Origin: Prionace glauca
Taxonomy: Eukaryota; Chordata; Chondrichthyes; Carcharhiniformes; Carcharhinidae
Assembly: GCA_037974335.1 (NCBI GenBank)
Contig: CM075760.1
Location: 42,536,103 to 42,600,102 of the forward strand
Length of the DNA: 64,000 bases
Direction of reading: 5' to 3'
The notes under the pieces were generated by a model, which had not been told where the DNA came from, did no database searches, and worked only from the letters and a program-made list of their open reading frames with translations. The number at the start of each line of letters is the position of its first letter. Positions within the stretch are counted from its first letter, which is position 1. The position numbers were made by a program, and so were the translations under genes. Of this stretch, positions 53,915 through 64,000 are shown piece by piece.

Positions 53915-54215
53915 GATACTGGCACCACTGTGGCACACTGGTTCGCACTGCTGCCTCAAAGGGACTTGGTTCAATTCTGGCCTCGTGTGACTGTGTGGAG
54001 TTTGCATGTTCTCCCCATGTCTGTGTGGGTTTCCTCTGGGTTCTCCGGTTTCCTCCCACTGTTTAAAGATGTGTGGGAGAGGTTGATTGGTCATGCTTTA
54101 GTGACAGGGGCAGTTGCAGGGTAAATGTGTGGGATACGGGGACAGGGCATGGATGGGATTGTGGTCAGTGCAGACTTGATGGACTGAATGGCCTCCCCTA
54201 TACTGTAGGGATTTT
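53915..54215 (+). mobile_element. SINE with V-type core (HE1-like), nearly full
   Basis: tRNA-like head (gtggcacactggttcgcact), core (gtgtggagtttgcatgttct, ggttctccggtttcctccca), tail (tgatggactgaatggcctcc). Confidence 0.8.
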
Positions 54216-54451
54216 ACACACAAATGAGGAACAGAGACTTTGCAAATGTTGGGGTACTTATTCAGAAATCAATGGGATATTTGTTGACATGTTCAGGTAA
54301 ATCTCAGTGATGGTCATTGTCCAGGTCTACATTCAAACAATGGTGCAGTCCGAGGTAAAAAGTCATTTATCCTGAAATTGGACATTGCCACTGACTCGCA
54401 ATATAACCGAGAGATGCAAACTCACATCACACCCTGATGTGGCGAAGGGGA

Positions 54452-55260
54452 CCCCTCTCAGTTATTACAATCTGGGACTTGTATCAGTAATCTCTGCCCT
54501 ATTTCTATCTCATTTACTACAATCTGGGCCTTGTATCAGTAATCTCTGCCCTAAACACCTCTCAGTTGTTACAATCTGGTCCCTGTATCAGAAATCTCTG
54601 TCCTAAACATCTCTCAGTTATTACAATGTGGGCCTTGTGTCAGTAATGTCTGCCCTAAACCTCTCTCAGTTATTACAATCTGGGCCTTGTATCAATAATC
54701 TCTGCTCTAAACCTTCCTCAGTTATTACAATCTAGGCCTTGTATCAGTAAACACTGCCCTAAAATTCTCTCAGTTTTTACAATCTGGGCCTTGTATCAAT
54801 AATCTCTGCCATGAACCTCTCTCAGTTATTAAAATCTGGTCGCTGTATCAGTAATCTCTGCCCTAAATCTCTCACAGTTATTACAATCTGGGCCTTGTAT
54901 CAGTAATCTCTGCCCTAAACCTCTCTCAGTTATTACAATCTGGGCCTTGTGTCAGTAATATCTGCCCTAAACCTCTCTCAATTATTGCAGTCTGAGCCTA
55001 GTATCAGTAATATCTGCCCTAAACCTTCCTCAGTTATTACAATCTGGGCCTTGTATCAGTAAATTCTGCCCTAAAATTCTCTCAGTTATTACAATCTAGG
55101 CCTTGTATCAGTAATCTCTGCCCTGAACCGCTCTCAGTTATTGCAGTCTGAGCCTAGTATCAGTATTCTTTGTTGTAAAACTCTCTCAGTTATTACAATC
55201 TGGGTCTTGTATCAGTAAACTCTGCCTTAAACCTCTCCCAGTGATTACAATCTAGACCTT
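54452..55260 (+). repeat. 52-bp tandem repeat, about 16 copies
   Basis: Unit core ctctcagttattacaatctg, then ggccttgtatcagtaatctc, then tgccctaaac. Copies differ by a few bases each. Two variants (accttcctcag start, aaattct end) recur about 311 bp apart, suggesting a six-unit higher-order repeat. Confidence 0.93.
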
Positions 55261-55261
55261 A

Positions 55262-55440
55262 AGCAGAGGACACAGAGATTTAATATAATTGACAACAGAA
55301 TTGAAGGGGGTGATAAGGAGAATTTTTTTACACAATATGATCTGGAATGCACAACCTGACAGGTGTTAGAAGCAGGTTTAATAGTAACTTTAAAAGGAAA
55401 TTGGATAAATATTGACAGAGTTATGGTGAATGGGATTAAT
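55262..55440 (+). mobile_element. LINE 3' fragment
   Basis: agcagaggacacagagattt, a poly-T interrupted ttcttttac-like segment and aaggaaattggataaatatt fit the 3' end of an old LINE. Confidence 0.5.
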
Positions 55441-56040
55441 TAGACATTCTACTCATCATTTTTGACATTTTGAATGTTTCCCCCGTAAGGTTTTAATATT
55501 TGATCTTTTCAGTCACAATGTGTCTGAAACAGAAGCTTAAACCATTGGGTTTGATGAGCTGTCAGATCTGTTTCCTATGTGTCTGTGTAACTTGAGAACT
55601 GCAGATCACCATGAGAAAGAACTGATTATTTTCAGTTCCTCTAACAGATATACCTCAGAAATCAGAAATCTCGGGATATCCTCATGCCCTCATTATTCTC
55701 GCCACAAATATAACAGCTCTCAGTCAGGCTGAGTCAGTCACATGTGTCTCTGTTATGATGTTTCCACTGCTATTTTATCACTCACTTCCCAGTGACACTC
55801 ACCATAACACAGACACGTTAAAATATCATTGCTCCCTTACATCTTGTCCTCCTATTGTAATCGGATGTTTGTCAGGCCTCTTGTCTCCCTTAAGGTCAGA
55901 TTACCCGCAGTTCAAATAACCTCAGAGACACTGAAACCAACCTTTGTGATTATTATTATACCGGATTTCAGTCAGCCCCAGGAGCTGCAGTTGTAAAATA
56001 CAGTAAGAAGTCTCACAACCTAAATTAGTTTCCCTCGATG
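55441..56040. other. no gene recognised
   Basis: Unique-looking AT-rich DNA. Confidence 0.4.
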
Positions 56041-56044
56041 TGGA

Positions 56045-56165
56045 ATGCCATAAGCATAGAGAAGGGTCATGGGTGGAGTGGGGACTGGTAATGTTAAAAT
56101 GGCAGTGCGGGCTCGTTGGGCCGAAGGGCCTGTTTCCCAGCTGTTTTTGTTCTTCGTTCTTCGTA
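56045..56165 (+). mobile_element. composite SINE tail
   Basis: Tail only: ggctcgttgggccgaagggc, then ttttgttcttcgttcttc. Confidence 0.65.
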
Positions 56166-56310
56166 ACACCAGGTTTAAGTCCAAACAGTTTATTTGATAG
56201 TAAAGCTTGTGGGATTATGATCAAATAAACTGGTTGAACTTCAACCTAGTGTTGTGAGACTTCTTACTGTGTTTACCCCAGTCCAACGCCAGTTTCTCTA
56301 CATCAAGACT
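56166..56310 (+). repeat. PLE-type tail repeat in inverted pair
   Basis: The stretch aacaccaggtttaagtccaa at 56165 is the reverse complement, with mismatches, of the segment ending near 56255 (ttgaacttcaacctagtgtt). The remainder (actgtgtttaccccagtcca) matches the PLE tails at 50150 and 58000. Confidence 0.6.
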
Positions 56311-56384
56311 ACCATCAACGTTGTAAAATAAAGCAGATATGGAATTACAGACAGGTTATTGTTTGATACTGACAGTGGCAGAGT

Positions 56385-56868
56385 CTTTTCTCTTTTCATT
56401 CACAGGTTTTGAATCAGTCCACCTCATGTCCAGCGAGGTGCATATACGCAATGGGTCATACTGGGGCTGCTCTTGGTTTTTCGAGATTGGCCTAGTGCTT
56501 CATGTTGTCAGTGTGTGCGCCTAAACTGGACCAGATACTGGGCAAGGTGACAGCTCAGTGACTATCACTGATTGCTGTGCAGACACATAGATTTGGGCTG
56601 GTGTCTGTGGGAATTTGTGCATTCTCCCTGTGCTTGCGTGGGTTTTCTCCTGGTGCTCCGGTTTCCTCCCACACCCCAAAGGTGTGCTCTTAGGCTGATT
56701 GGCAGGAATAAATTGCCCATAAATCAGATTCCCTCAATCTGGATGGCCATAAAACATTAGACAGGGGTCGTAGGTGGAGACGGGAACTGGTGGTGTTGAG
56801 ATGGTGGGGCGGGTTCATTGGGCCGAAGGGCCTGTTTCCCGGGCTGATTTTGTTCTTTGTTCTTTAAC
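56385..56868 (+). mobile_element. composite SINE, full copy
   Basis: Second full plus-strand copy of the three-part SINE. Head cctcatgtccagcgaggtgc and tcgagattggcctagtgctt; tRNA-like cagctcagtgactatcactg; core ggtgctccggtttcctccca; tail cattgggccgaagggcctgt. Confidence 0.82.
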
Positions 56869-56869
56869 A

Positions 56870-57180
56870 CACACCGGAATTTAAAAACATTATATCAATA
56901 GACCATAACTTAGTCACACTATCAAATGAAACCTAAACTTTGGTTATGGTGCACTGGATACTGACTGTATTATCATTACATTGGATCTAATGCTGTGTTC
57001 ACTAACATACTGCAATGTGATTCTTATTATGTGAACAAACACTGTTTATGTTACACTCAGAGTCAGTCAGTGTTTTGCTGTGTTTTCTCTGATTGGACTG
57101 GAGCCTGTGTGTGGGTCAGTGTTACACTGAGACTCTGTTATTACTGGACAAGCAGCAAGTTACCGTCACAATGCTCGGCT
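56870..57180. other. no gene recognised
   Basis: AT-rich upstream flank of the promoter-like segment. Confidence 0.4.
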
Positions 57181-57184
57181 GATT

Positions 57185-57570
57185 GACGGTGGCCCGAACC
57201 AATGGGAAGAGGGAAACTGCTGGAGGACTGAACGGGGATCGGTCCTCCAACCAATAGGAGCGACAGCTGGGCGGGGCCTGCTTTGACTGGAGCATGCGCA
57301 GTGTGAGTAATGGCGATGGAAACCGGTTTTTGTTTTGGGCTCGGAAATCTGTCAGAGGTGATTGACGGTACGGAGAGAGCAATGGATCGCCCAGGTGGGT
57401 GAAAACAATGCGTAAGCATGTGGTGTAAGCAGCAAACCACGTAAGAGAGCTTCCCGGACTCAGTTTGTACCGAGCAGGGCCGCAGCTCCTCAGGTTCGTC
57501 CCGGGTTAACGTTCGCCATCTTTATTTGGGACGATATGATGCAGGGCGCACGCGCGGCCGCCATATTTGT
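57185..57570 (+). promoter_or_regulatory. CpG-rich TATA-less promoter candidate with micro-exon
   Basis: GC-rich segment in an otherwise AT-rich area. In order: gaaccaatgg (CCAAT, 57196), ccaaccaatagg (CCAAT, 57248), gggcggggc (GC box, 57270), gcatgcgcagtg (NRF1-like, 57293), gttcgccatcttta and ggccgccatatttg (YY1-like, 57510 and 57556). An ATG at 57382 begins atggatcgcccag|gtgggt, a possible very short first coding exon. No downstream exon of a host gene could be recognised to 64 kb, where everything is repeat. The orientation is uncertain. Confidence 0.5.
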
Positions 57571-57699
57571 AGAGGGCAATGATATCATTGAGTGGGAGGA
57601 GCTTGTTCCCCATTGTTCAGAATGGAGACAACTTGTCCATCAAACTGCATCAACACTCTGAGTCCCAATGTCTCATTGATGAGGCAGAGCGGTGACAGA

Positions 57700-58050
57700 G
57701 AAGGAAAAATAAAGGGAAATAAAAATAGAAAATGCTGGAAAATCTCAGCAGATCTGACAGTATCTGTGGAGAGAGAATAGAACGCTCTCCCCACTCACAT
57801 TGTCTGTACCTTTAAGACTTGATTACCTGTGAAAATTTGCATTCCAATCATTATTTTGTGAATTGAGTTTGAGTCTTTCTATGCCTTGTTTGTGAATAGA
57901 ACTCCCACTCACCTGACGAAGGAGCAGCGCACAGAAAGCTAGTGGATTTTGCTACCAAATAAACCCATTGGACTTTAATCTGGTGCAGTGAGACTTCTTA
58001 CTGTGTTTACCCCAGTCCAACACCGCCATCTCCGCTTCAGAGAAAATAGA
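57700..58050 (+). mobile_element. PLE 3' tail, solitary
   Basis: From about 57780, matches 49960-50190 after the large PLE: cttta-agacttgat, actcacctgacgaaggagca, aaataaacccattggacttt, ttactgtgtttaccccagtc. Preceded at 57725-57775 by a fragment of another dispersed repeat (aaaatgctggaaaatctcag). Confidence 0.7.
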
Positions 58051-58437
58051 ACCAACGTTACGAGACTGGATGACTCATAAAGCTTGTATATGTGTAAACA
58101 GAGCATGTAAACTTTGACACCTCCATGTACCTTTGTACACCTCTATCAATCCACTTTGCTCCAAGGAGAACAACCCCAACTTATCTAAAAAAAAGGACAC
58201 TGCAAGAAGGTAAAAGCGAAGGTAAGAGTTTTATAAATTTTCTTAAATAATGTAATTGGTGCTGGAAATGTCAGTCAGTGGGGTTAAGTGCTGCACTTGT
58301 GAAATGTGGGAGATCTGTGACGCTTCTTTACAGACGGCATGGATAGGTTGGAGCAGCAGTTGGATGCACTGAGGAGCATGAAGGTGGCAGAAACTGTCAT
58401 AGACAGGAGCTTTAGAAACTTTGTCACACCCAAGGTG

Positions 58438-61166
58438 AGAACATAAGAACATAAGAAATAGGAGCAGGAGTAGGCCATCTGGCCCTTCGAGCCTGCCCCG
58501 CCATTCAATAAGATCATGGCTGATCTGTCGTGACTCAGCTCCACCTTCCCGCCCTCTCCCCATAACCCTTAATCCCTTCTCTTATCAAAAACCCTTCAAC
58601 CCGTTTCTTAAAAATATTTAGCGAGGCAGCCTCCACCACTTCAACGGGCAGAGAATTCCAGAGATTCACCACCCTTTGAGTGAAGAAGTTCCTCCTCAAC
58701 TCTGTTCTAAACCGCCCACCCTTTATCTTGAGGCTGTGCCCCCTAGTCCTACTGTCTTTTTTGGGCGGGAACAGTCTCTCCACCTCTATTCTATCCATCC
58801 CATTCATCATCTTATACGTCTCAATGAGATCTCCCCTCATTCTTCTAAACTCTAACGAGTACAAGCCTAGTTTATTCAGCCTCTCCTCATAGCTCAATCC
58901 CCTCAACTCCGGTATCAGCCGAGTAAACCTCCTCTGCACTCCCTCCAGGGCCAAAACATCCTTGCGCAGGTGCGGCGCCCAAAACTGCACACAGTACTCC
59001 AGCTGCGGCCTCACCAATGCCCTATACAGCTGCAGCAAGACCTCCCTACTTTTATATTCAATCCCCTTCGCTATGAAGGCCAGCATCCCATTCGCCTTCC
59101 TGACCACCTGCTGCACCTGCAAGCTGGGTTTTTGCGACTCATGCACAAGGACCCCGAGGTCCCTCTGCACCGTCGCCTGCTGCAGTTTTTCGCCCCGTAA
59201 GTAATAGTCCTTCCTACCATTCCTCCTACCAAAGTGGACCACCTCACACTTGCCAACATTAAATTCCATTTGCCATTTCCTGGCCCATTCGCCCAGCCTA
59301 TCTAGATCCTTCTGCAGACTCTCCACACCCTCCGCACAATTTGCCTTTCCCCCAATCTTGGTGTCATCAGCAAATTTCGACACCCTGCACTCGGTTTCCT
59401 CCTCCAGATCATCTATATAAATGGTAAATAGCTGAGGCCCCAGCACCGACCCCTGGGGCACCCCACTAGTCACCAACCGCCAATCCGAATAGCATCCATT
59501 GACCCCCACTCTCTGCCTCCTATTTGACAACCAATCCTCTATCCACGCTAACACCCTACCCCCAACTCCATGTCCCCTGACCTTCTGCAATAACCTCTTG
59601 TGAGGTACCTTGTCAAACGCCTTCTGAAAATCCAGAAAGACCACATCCACCGGCTCTCCTCCATCCACTGCCCTAGACACATCCTCATAGAACTCCAGTA
59701 AATTTGTCAGACACGACTTCCCTTTAATGAAACCGTGTTGCGTCCGCCCTATCAAGCAATTCCCCTCAAGATGTCTCGCTATTTCCTCCTTAATGACGGT
59801 TTCTAACATTTTACCTACCACAGACGTTAAACTAACCGGCCTATAATTCCCCGCCTTTTGCCTGCCACCCTTCTTAAACAACGGCGTAACATTAGCCGTT
59901 TTCCAATCTTCCGGCACTTCCCCGGAATCCAGCGACGTCTGGAAAATAACCACCAAGGCATCCACTATCACCTCCGCCATTTCTTTCAGAACCCTCGGAT
60001 GCATTCCATCCGGTCCTGGGGACTTGTCCACAATCAGCCCCTCCAGTCTGTCGAGCACCACCTCTCTAGTAACAGTAATGTCATTAAGACCCTCCATTCC
60101 TACCACCTTTCCATCGCTAACACCCGGCAAATTATTCACGTCCTCCTCCGTGAAGACAGAAACAAAGAAGTTATTCAAGACCTTAGCCATATCCCTATCC
60201 CCTACCACTAGCTCCCCTTTCTCATCCTCTAAAGGACCAACGTTTATCCTAGCCAGCCTCTTCCTTTTTATATATTTATAAAAACTCTTGCTATCCTTTT
60301 TTATATTAAGTGCTAGCCCAGCCTCATAGCTTCTCCTACCCTCCTTTATCAATTTCTTTGTCAATCTTTGTTGACATTTAAACCTTTCCCAATCCTCTTC
60401 TCGCCCACTGCTCTTAGCTACTCTAAACTCCTCCGCTTTTAATTTAACACTTTCCTTCACCTCCTTCGTTATCCACGGCTTATTACCTCTCCTCCTACTG
60501 TCCTTTTTAACCATCGGAATAAATTTCTGCTGAGCACCAAGAAAGATCTCCTTAAAGATCCTCCACTGCTCCTCAGCAGACCTACCTTCCAACGCGTTCC
60601 CCCAGTCCACATTCGCCAATTCTTCTCTCATCCTACCATACTCCCCTCTATTCAAACAAAGGACGCGTGTCTGGGAACCCACTTTCTCCTCCTCCATCTG
60701 CACCAGAAACTCCACCATACAATGATCACTCTCTCCAAGAGGATCCTTCACCGCAAGGTCCCTAATTCTACCCGCCTCATTACATAGCACCAGATCCAAG
60801 ATAGCTCGCTCCCTCGTCGGCTCCAACACACACTGTTCAAGGAAATTATCCCGGCAGCATTCCAAGAACTCCTCCTCGAGCCCACCTCGTCCAACATGGG
60901 TCGACCAATCAATATGCAGATTTAAATCTCCCATAACTACGGCCGTCCCATTCCTGCACGCTGCACTTATTTGCGCGTTAACAGCCCGCCCCACCTCCAG
61001 ATCATTATTCGGGGGCCTATAGACGACACCCACTAGCGTCTTCCTCCCTTTTCTGTTCCTAATCTCCACCCACAACGATTCCACTTTCTGCTCCTTGGCT
61101 CCGATATCATCCCTTGCTACCACCTTGATACTATCCTTAATCAGCAGAGCTACTCCACCCCCTCTT
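58438..61166 (-). mobile_element. young CR1-type LINE, minus-strand member of a head-to-head pair
   Basis: The longest young copy: from inside the endonuclease domain ([16 protein letters not shown]) through RT to the 3' end, with two TTCTTATG octamers at the left edge. ORF1 and the start of the endonuclease are missing. At 61166 it meets a second copy in opposite orientation. Confidence 0.92.
58535..61166 (-). CDS. LINE ORF2: endonuclease C-terminal part plus RT
   Basis: Open without break for about 875 LINE residues. Endonuclease: [41 protein letters not shown] and the SDHCMVEF catalytic-histidine motif. Linker: [101 protein letters not shown]1-type C-terminus: [14 protein letters not shown] to the stop after GERAGRWS. 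The open frame continues to 61345 into the neighbouring inverted copy, and those first 60 or so residues are not LINE protein. The intact RT and partial endonuclease show a recent insertion. Confidence 0.9.
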
Positions 61167-62923
61167 GGGGATGGGGATATGGCTAAGGTCTTGAATAACT
61201 TTTTTGTTTCTGTCTTCAAGGAGGAGGACGTGAATAATTTGCCGGGTGTTAGCGATGGAAAGGTGGTAGGAATGGAGGGTCTTAATGACATTACTGTTAC
61301 TAGAGAGGTGGTGCTCGACAGACTGGAGGGGCTGATTGTGGACAAGTCCCCAGGACCGGATGGAATGCATCCGAGGGTTCTGAAAGTAATGGCGGAGGTG
61401 ATAATGGATGCCTTGGTGGTTATTTTCCAGATGTCGCTGGATTCTGGGGAAGTGCCGGAAGATTGGAAAACGGCTAATGTTATGCCGTTGTTTAAGAAGG
61501 GTGCCAGGCAAAAGGCGGGGAATTATAGGCCGGTTAGTTTCATGTCTGTGGTAGGTAAAATGTTAGAATCCGTCATTAAGGAGGAAATAGCGAGGCATCT
61601 TGAGGGGAATTGCTTGATAGGGCGGACGCAACACGGTTTCATTAAAGGGAAGTCGTGTCTGACAAATTTACTGGAGTTCTATGAGGATGTGTCTAGGGCA
61701 GTGGATAGAGGAGAGCCGGTGGATGTGGTCTTTCTGGATTTTCAGAAGGCATTTGACAAGGTACCTCACAAGAGGTTATTGCAGAAGGTCAGGGGACATG
61801 GAGTTGGGGGTAGGGTGTTAGCGTGGATAGAGGATTGGTTGTCAAATAGGAGGCAGAGAGTGGGGGTCAATGGGTGCTATTCGGATTGGCGGTTGGTGAC
61901 TAGTGGGGTGCCCCAGGGGTCGGTGCTGGGGCCTCAGCTATTTACCATTTATATAGATGATCTGGAGGAGGGAACCGAGTGCAGGGTGTCGAAATTTGCT
62001 GATGACACCAAGATTGGGGAAAGGCAAATTGTGAGGAGGGTGTGGAGAGTCTGCAGAAGGATCTAGATCGGCTGGGCGAATGGGCCAGGAAATGGCAAAT
62101 GGAATTTAATGTTGGCAAGTGTGAGGTGGTCCACTTTGGTAGGAGGAATGGTAGGAAGGACTATTACTTACGTGGCGAAAAACTGCAGCAGGCGACAGTG
62201 CAGAGGGACCTCGGGGTCCTTGTGCATGAGTCGCAAAAACCCAGTTTGCAGGTGCAGCAGGTGGTCAGGAAGGCGAATGGGATGCTGGCCTTCATAGCGA
62301 GGGGGATTGAATATAAAAGTAGGGAGGTCTTGCTGCAGCTGTATAGGGCATTGGTGAGGCCGCAGCTGGAGTACTGTGTGCAGTTTTGGGCGCCGCACCT
62401 GCGCAAGGATATTTTGGCCCTGGAGGGAGTGCAGAGGAGGTTTACTAGGCTGATACCGGAGTTGAGGGGATTGAGCTATGAGGAGAGGCTGAATAAACTA
62501 GGCTTGTACTCGTTAGAGTTTAGAAGAATGAGGGGAGATCTCATTGAGACGTACAAGATGACGAACGGGATGGATAGGATAGAGGTGGAGAGACTCTTCC
62601 TGCTCAAAATAGACAGTAGGGCTAGGGGGCACAGCCTCAAGATAAAGGGGAGGCGGTTTAGAACAGAGTTGAGGAGGAACTTCTTCACTCAAAGGGTGGT
62701 GAATCTCTGGAATTCTCTGCCCGTTGAAGTGGTGGAGGCTGCCTCGCTAAATATTTTTAAGAAACGGGTTGAAGGGTTTTTGATAAGAGAAGGGATTAAG
62801 GGTTATGGGGAGAGGGCGGGAAGGTGGAGCTGAGCCACGACAGATCAGCCATGATCTTATTGAATGGCGGGGCAGGCTTGAAGGGCTAGATGGCTTACTC
62901 CTGCTCCTATTTCTTATGTTCTT
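61167..62923 (+). mobile_element. young CR1-type LINE, plus-strand member of the pair
   Basis: Begins in the segment before RT (ggggatggggatatggctaa, counterpart of [11 protein letters not shown]) and runs to a TTCTTATG tail at 62923. Two overlapping frames (to 62066 and from 62042) show one frameshift just after FADDTKIG; otherwise RT reads through. About 97% similar to the minus-strand member by eye. AAGGTG flanks the whole pair at 58432-58437 and 62924-62929. Confidence 0.9.
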
Positions 62924-63043
62924 AAGGTGCAGGCAGATCGATGGGTGATTGCTACAAGGGGCAGGCTGTCAGTGCAGGAACAATATTAGGCAGGAACTGA
63001 AGAATGTAGATTGGGAGCTGATGTAAGAGGGCAAATCGATATC

Positions 63044-63330
63044 TGGCATCTTAGAGACATATAAGGTAATGAAGAGGATAGACAGGGTAGAGGTAGAGAG
63101 ATTCTTAGAGTCTCTGGAATTCTCTGCCCATTGTAGCGGTGGAGGCTACCTCACTGAATATATTTAAGTCACGGGTAGATAGGTGTTTGATAGACAGGGG
63201 AATTAAGGGTTATGGGGAGAAAGCGGGAAAGTGGAACTGATCCACTTCAGATCAGCCATGATATTATTGAATGGCGGGGCAGACTTGAAGGTCTAGATGC
63301 CCTACGCCTGCTCCTATTTCTTATATTCTG
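63044..63330 (+). mobile_element. LINE 3' fragment
   Basis: ggtaatgaagaggatagaca, tctctggaattctctgccca, gaaagtggaactgatccact and the tail ctgctcctatttcttatatt. Related to, but more diverged than, the young subfamily. Confidence 0.75.
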
Positions 63331-63395
63331 AAATGTGGGAGGCTTTTAAGCGTAAGTTGATAGGAATTCAGGATCGGCACATTCCTGTAAGGATG

Positions 63396-64000
63396 AAACA
63401 TAGAAACATAGAAGATAGGAGAAAGAGGAGACCATTTGGCCCTTTGAACCTGCCCTGCCATTCGTTACAATTATTGCTGATCATCCATCTCAGTAGCCTT
63501 ATCCTGCTTTCTCCCTATAACCTTTGATCCCATTCGCCCCAAGAGCTATATCCAGCCACCTCTTGAATACATTCAGTGTTTTGGCATCAACTGCTTCCTG
63601 TGGTAATGAATTCCACAGACTCACCACTCTCTGGGTGAAGAAATGTCTCCTCATTTCTGTCCTAAATAGTCTATCCTGAATCCTCAGACTGTGACCCCCT
63701 GGTTCGGGACACACCCACCATTGGGAATATCCTCCCTGCATCTATCCCTGTCTAGTCCTGTTAAAATTTTATAAGTCACTATGAGATCCCTCCTCATTTG
63801 TCTGAACTGCAGCAAAAACAATCCTAACCTAGTCAATCTCTCCTCGTATGTCAGTCCCACCATTCCCGGAATCAGCCTGGTAAAACTTCGCAGCCCTCCC
63901 TCGAGAGCAAAAACATCCTTCCTCAGAAAAGAAGACCAAAATGGCACACAACACTCTAGCTGTGGCCTCATCAAGGCTCTGTATAATTGCAACACATCCC
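63396..64000 (-). mobile_element. LINE 3' region, continues beyond the window
   Basis: Minus strand: [59 protein letters not shown], then FFTQRVVSLWNSLPQEAVD in another frame. The 3' end is at about 63396. RT upstream is cut by the window edge. Confidence 0.82.

Larger units (their letters stand above)
58250..63390 (+). mobile_element. old LINE-like host element split by younger insertions
   Basis: Pieces at 58250-58437, 62930-63043 and 63331-63395 line up as one older plus-strand element. The first resembles a LINE 5' region (tgtgaaatgtgggagatctg). The later pieces resemble the endonuclease-RT linker (GIQDRHIPVR at about 63360-63390). Insertions at 58438-62923 and 63044-63330 interrupt it, and 63396 onward is another LINE. 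Confidence 0.6.

Noticed and set aside
54385-54606. 73-codon open frame in the 52-bp satellite
   Set aside because: The unit length is not divisible by three, and the frame is lost in the next copies.
58311-58437. Exon-like segment (ttctttacag acceptor to aag|gtgaga donor) before the LINE pair
   Set aside because: The segment continues past the LINE pair as the same old repeat (aaggtgcaggcag at 62924), so the donor-like end is created by the insertion join.
61167-61345. First 60 or so residues of the 936-codon minus-strand ORF ([10 protein letters not shown])
   Set aside because: This is antisense of the adjoining inverted LINE copy; the LINE protein starts at about 61166.
1-64000. CRISPR arrays, bacterial operons or retroviral proviruses
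   Set aside because: Tandem repeats here are satellites without unique spacers. I saw no paired LTRs and no gag or env reading; all RT frames are of LINE or PLE type.

Overview
The window is vertebrate nuclear DNA, and the gene content points to an elasmobranch (shark or ray). It carries the constant region of an IgM heavy chain whose C1, C4, secretory tail and membrane exons closely resemble shark mu sequences. It also has a GPR139-like receptor of the type expanded in cartilaginous fishes. The repeats are typical of shark genomes: CR1-type LINEs ending in 8-bp TTCTTATG repeats, SINEs with a V-type core (HE1-like), and a Penelope-like element (PLE). No prokaryotic features are present.

Layout. 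1-4.6 kb: probable J-C intron with a 39-bp tandem repeat, CA/CT-rich DNA, one SINE, a pyrimidine-rich block and then a purine-rich 20-bp minisatellite about 1 kb upstream of C1. No V, D or J segment was found. 4.7-16.2 kb: IgM constant gene on the + strand (C1, C2, C3, C4 with secretory tail, TM1, TM2), all exons open with GT-AG splice sites and a shared G|NN phase. The C2-C3 intron is filled with LINEs, one of which ends about 30 bp before the C3 exon. 16.3-16.7 kb: a broken GPR139-like exon (- strand). 19.1-23.5 kb: SINE / 5'-inverted LINE / SINE cluster. 23.6-25.8 kb: apparently intact two-exon GPR139-like receptor (- strand), with a 70-bp first coding exon and a 890-bp second exon. 26.9-30.9 kb: decayed LINEs and SINEs around the first tRNA gene.

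29-46 kb is a tRNA cluster. I count eight genes that look intact: Thr-CGT, Thr-AGT, Glu-CTC, Glu-TTC, Leu-TAG, Asn-GTT, Gly-GCC and Gln-CTG. About ten pseudogenes or fragments accompany them. The cluster grew by duplicating blocks that carry their flanking DNA, LINE pieces and PLE pieces with them. 47.3-50.2 kb: a PLE with an inverted 5' part and a young LINE inserted in it. 50.4-56.9 kb: nested LINEs and SINEs and a 52-bp satellite. 57.2-57.6 kb: a CpG-rich, TATA-less promoter-like segment. 58.2-64 kb: a nest of LINEs dominated by two nearly identical copies joined head to head.

The host genes are independent of one another. The mu exons make alternative secreted and membrane IgM from one transcript: C4 either runs on to its own stop and poly(A) signals, or is spliced from an internal donor to TM1/TM2. 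The receptor and the tRNAs are separate transcription units. Most of the rest is retroelement DNA, with at least one CR1 subfamily that moved recently.
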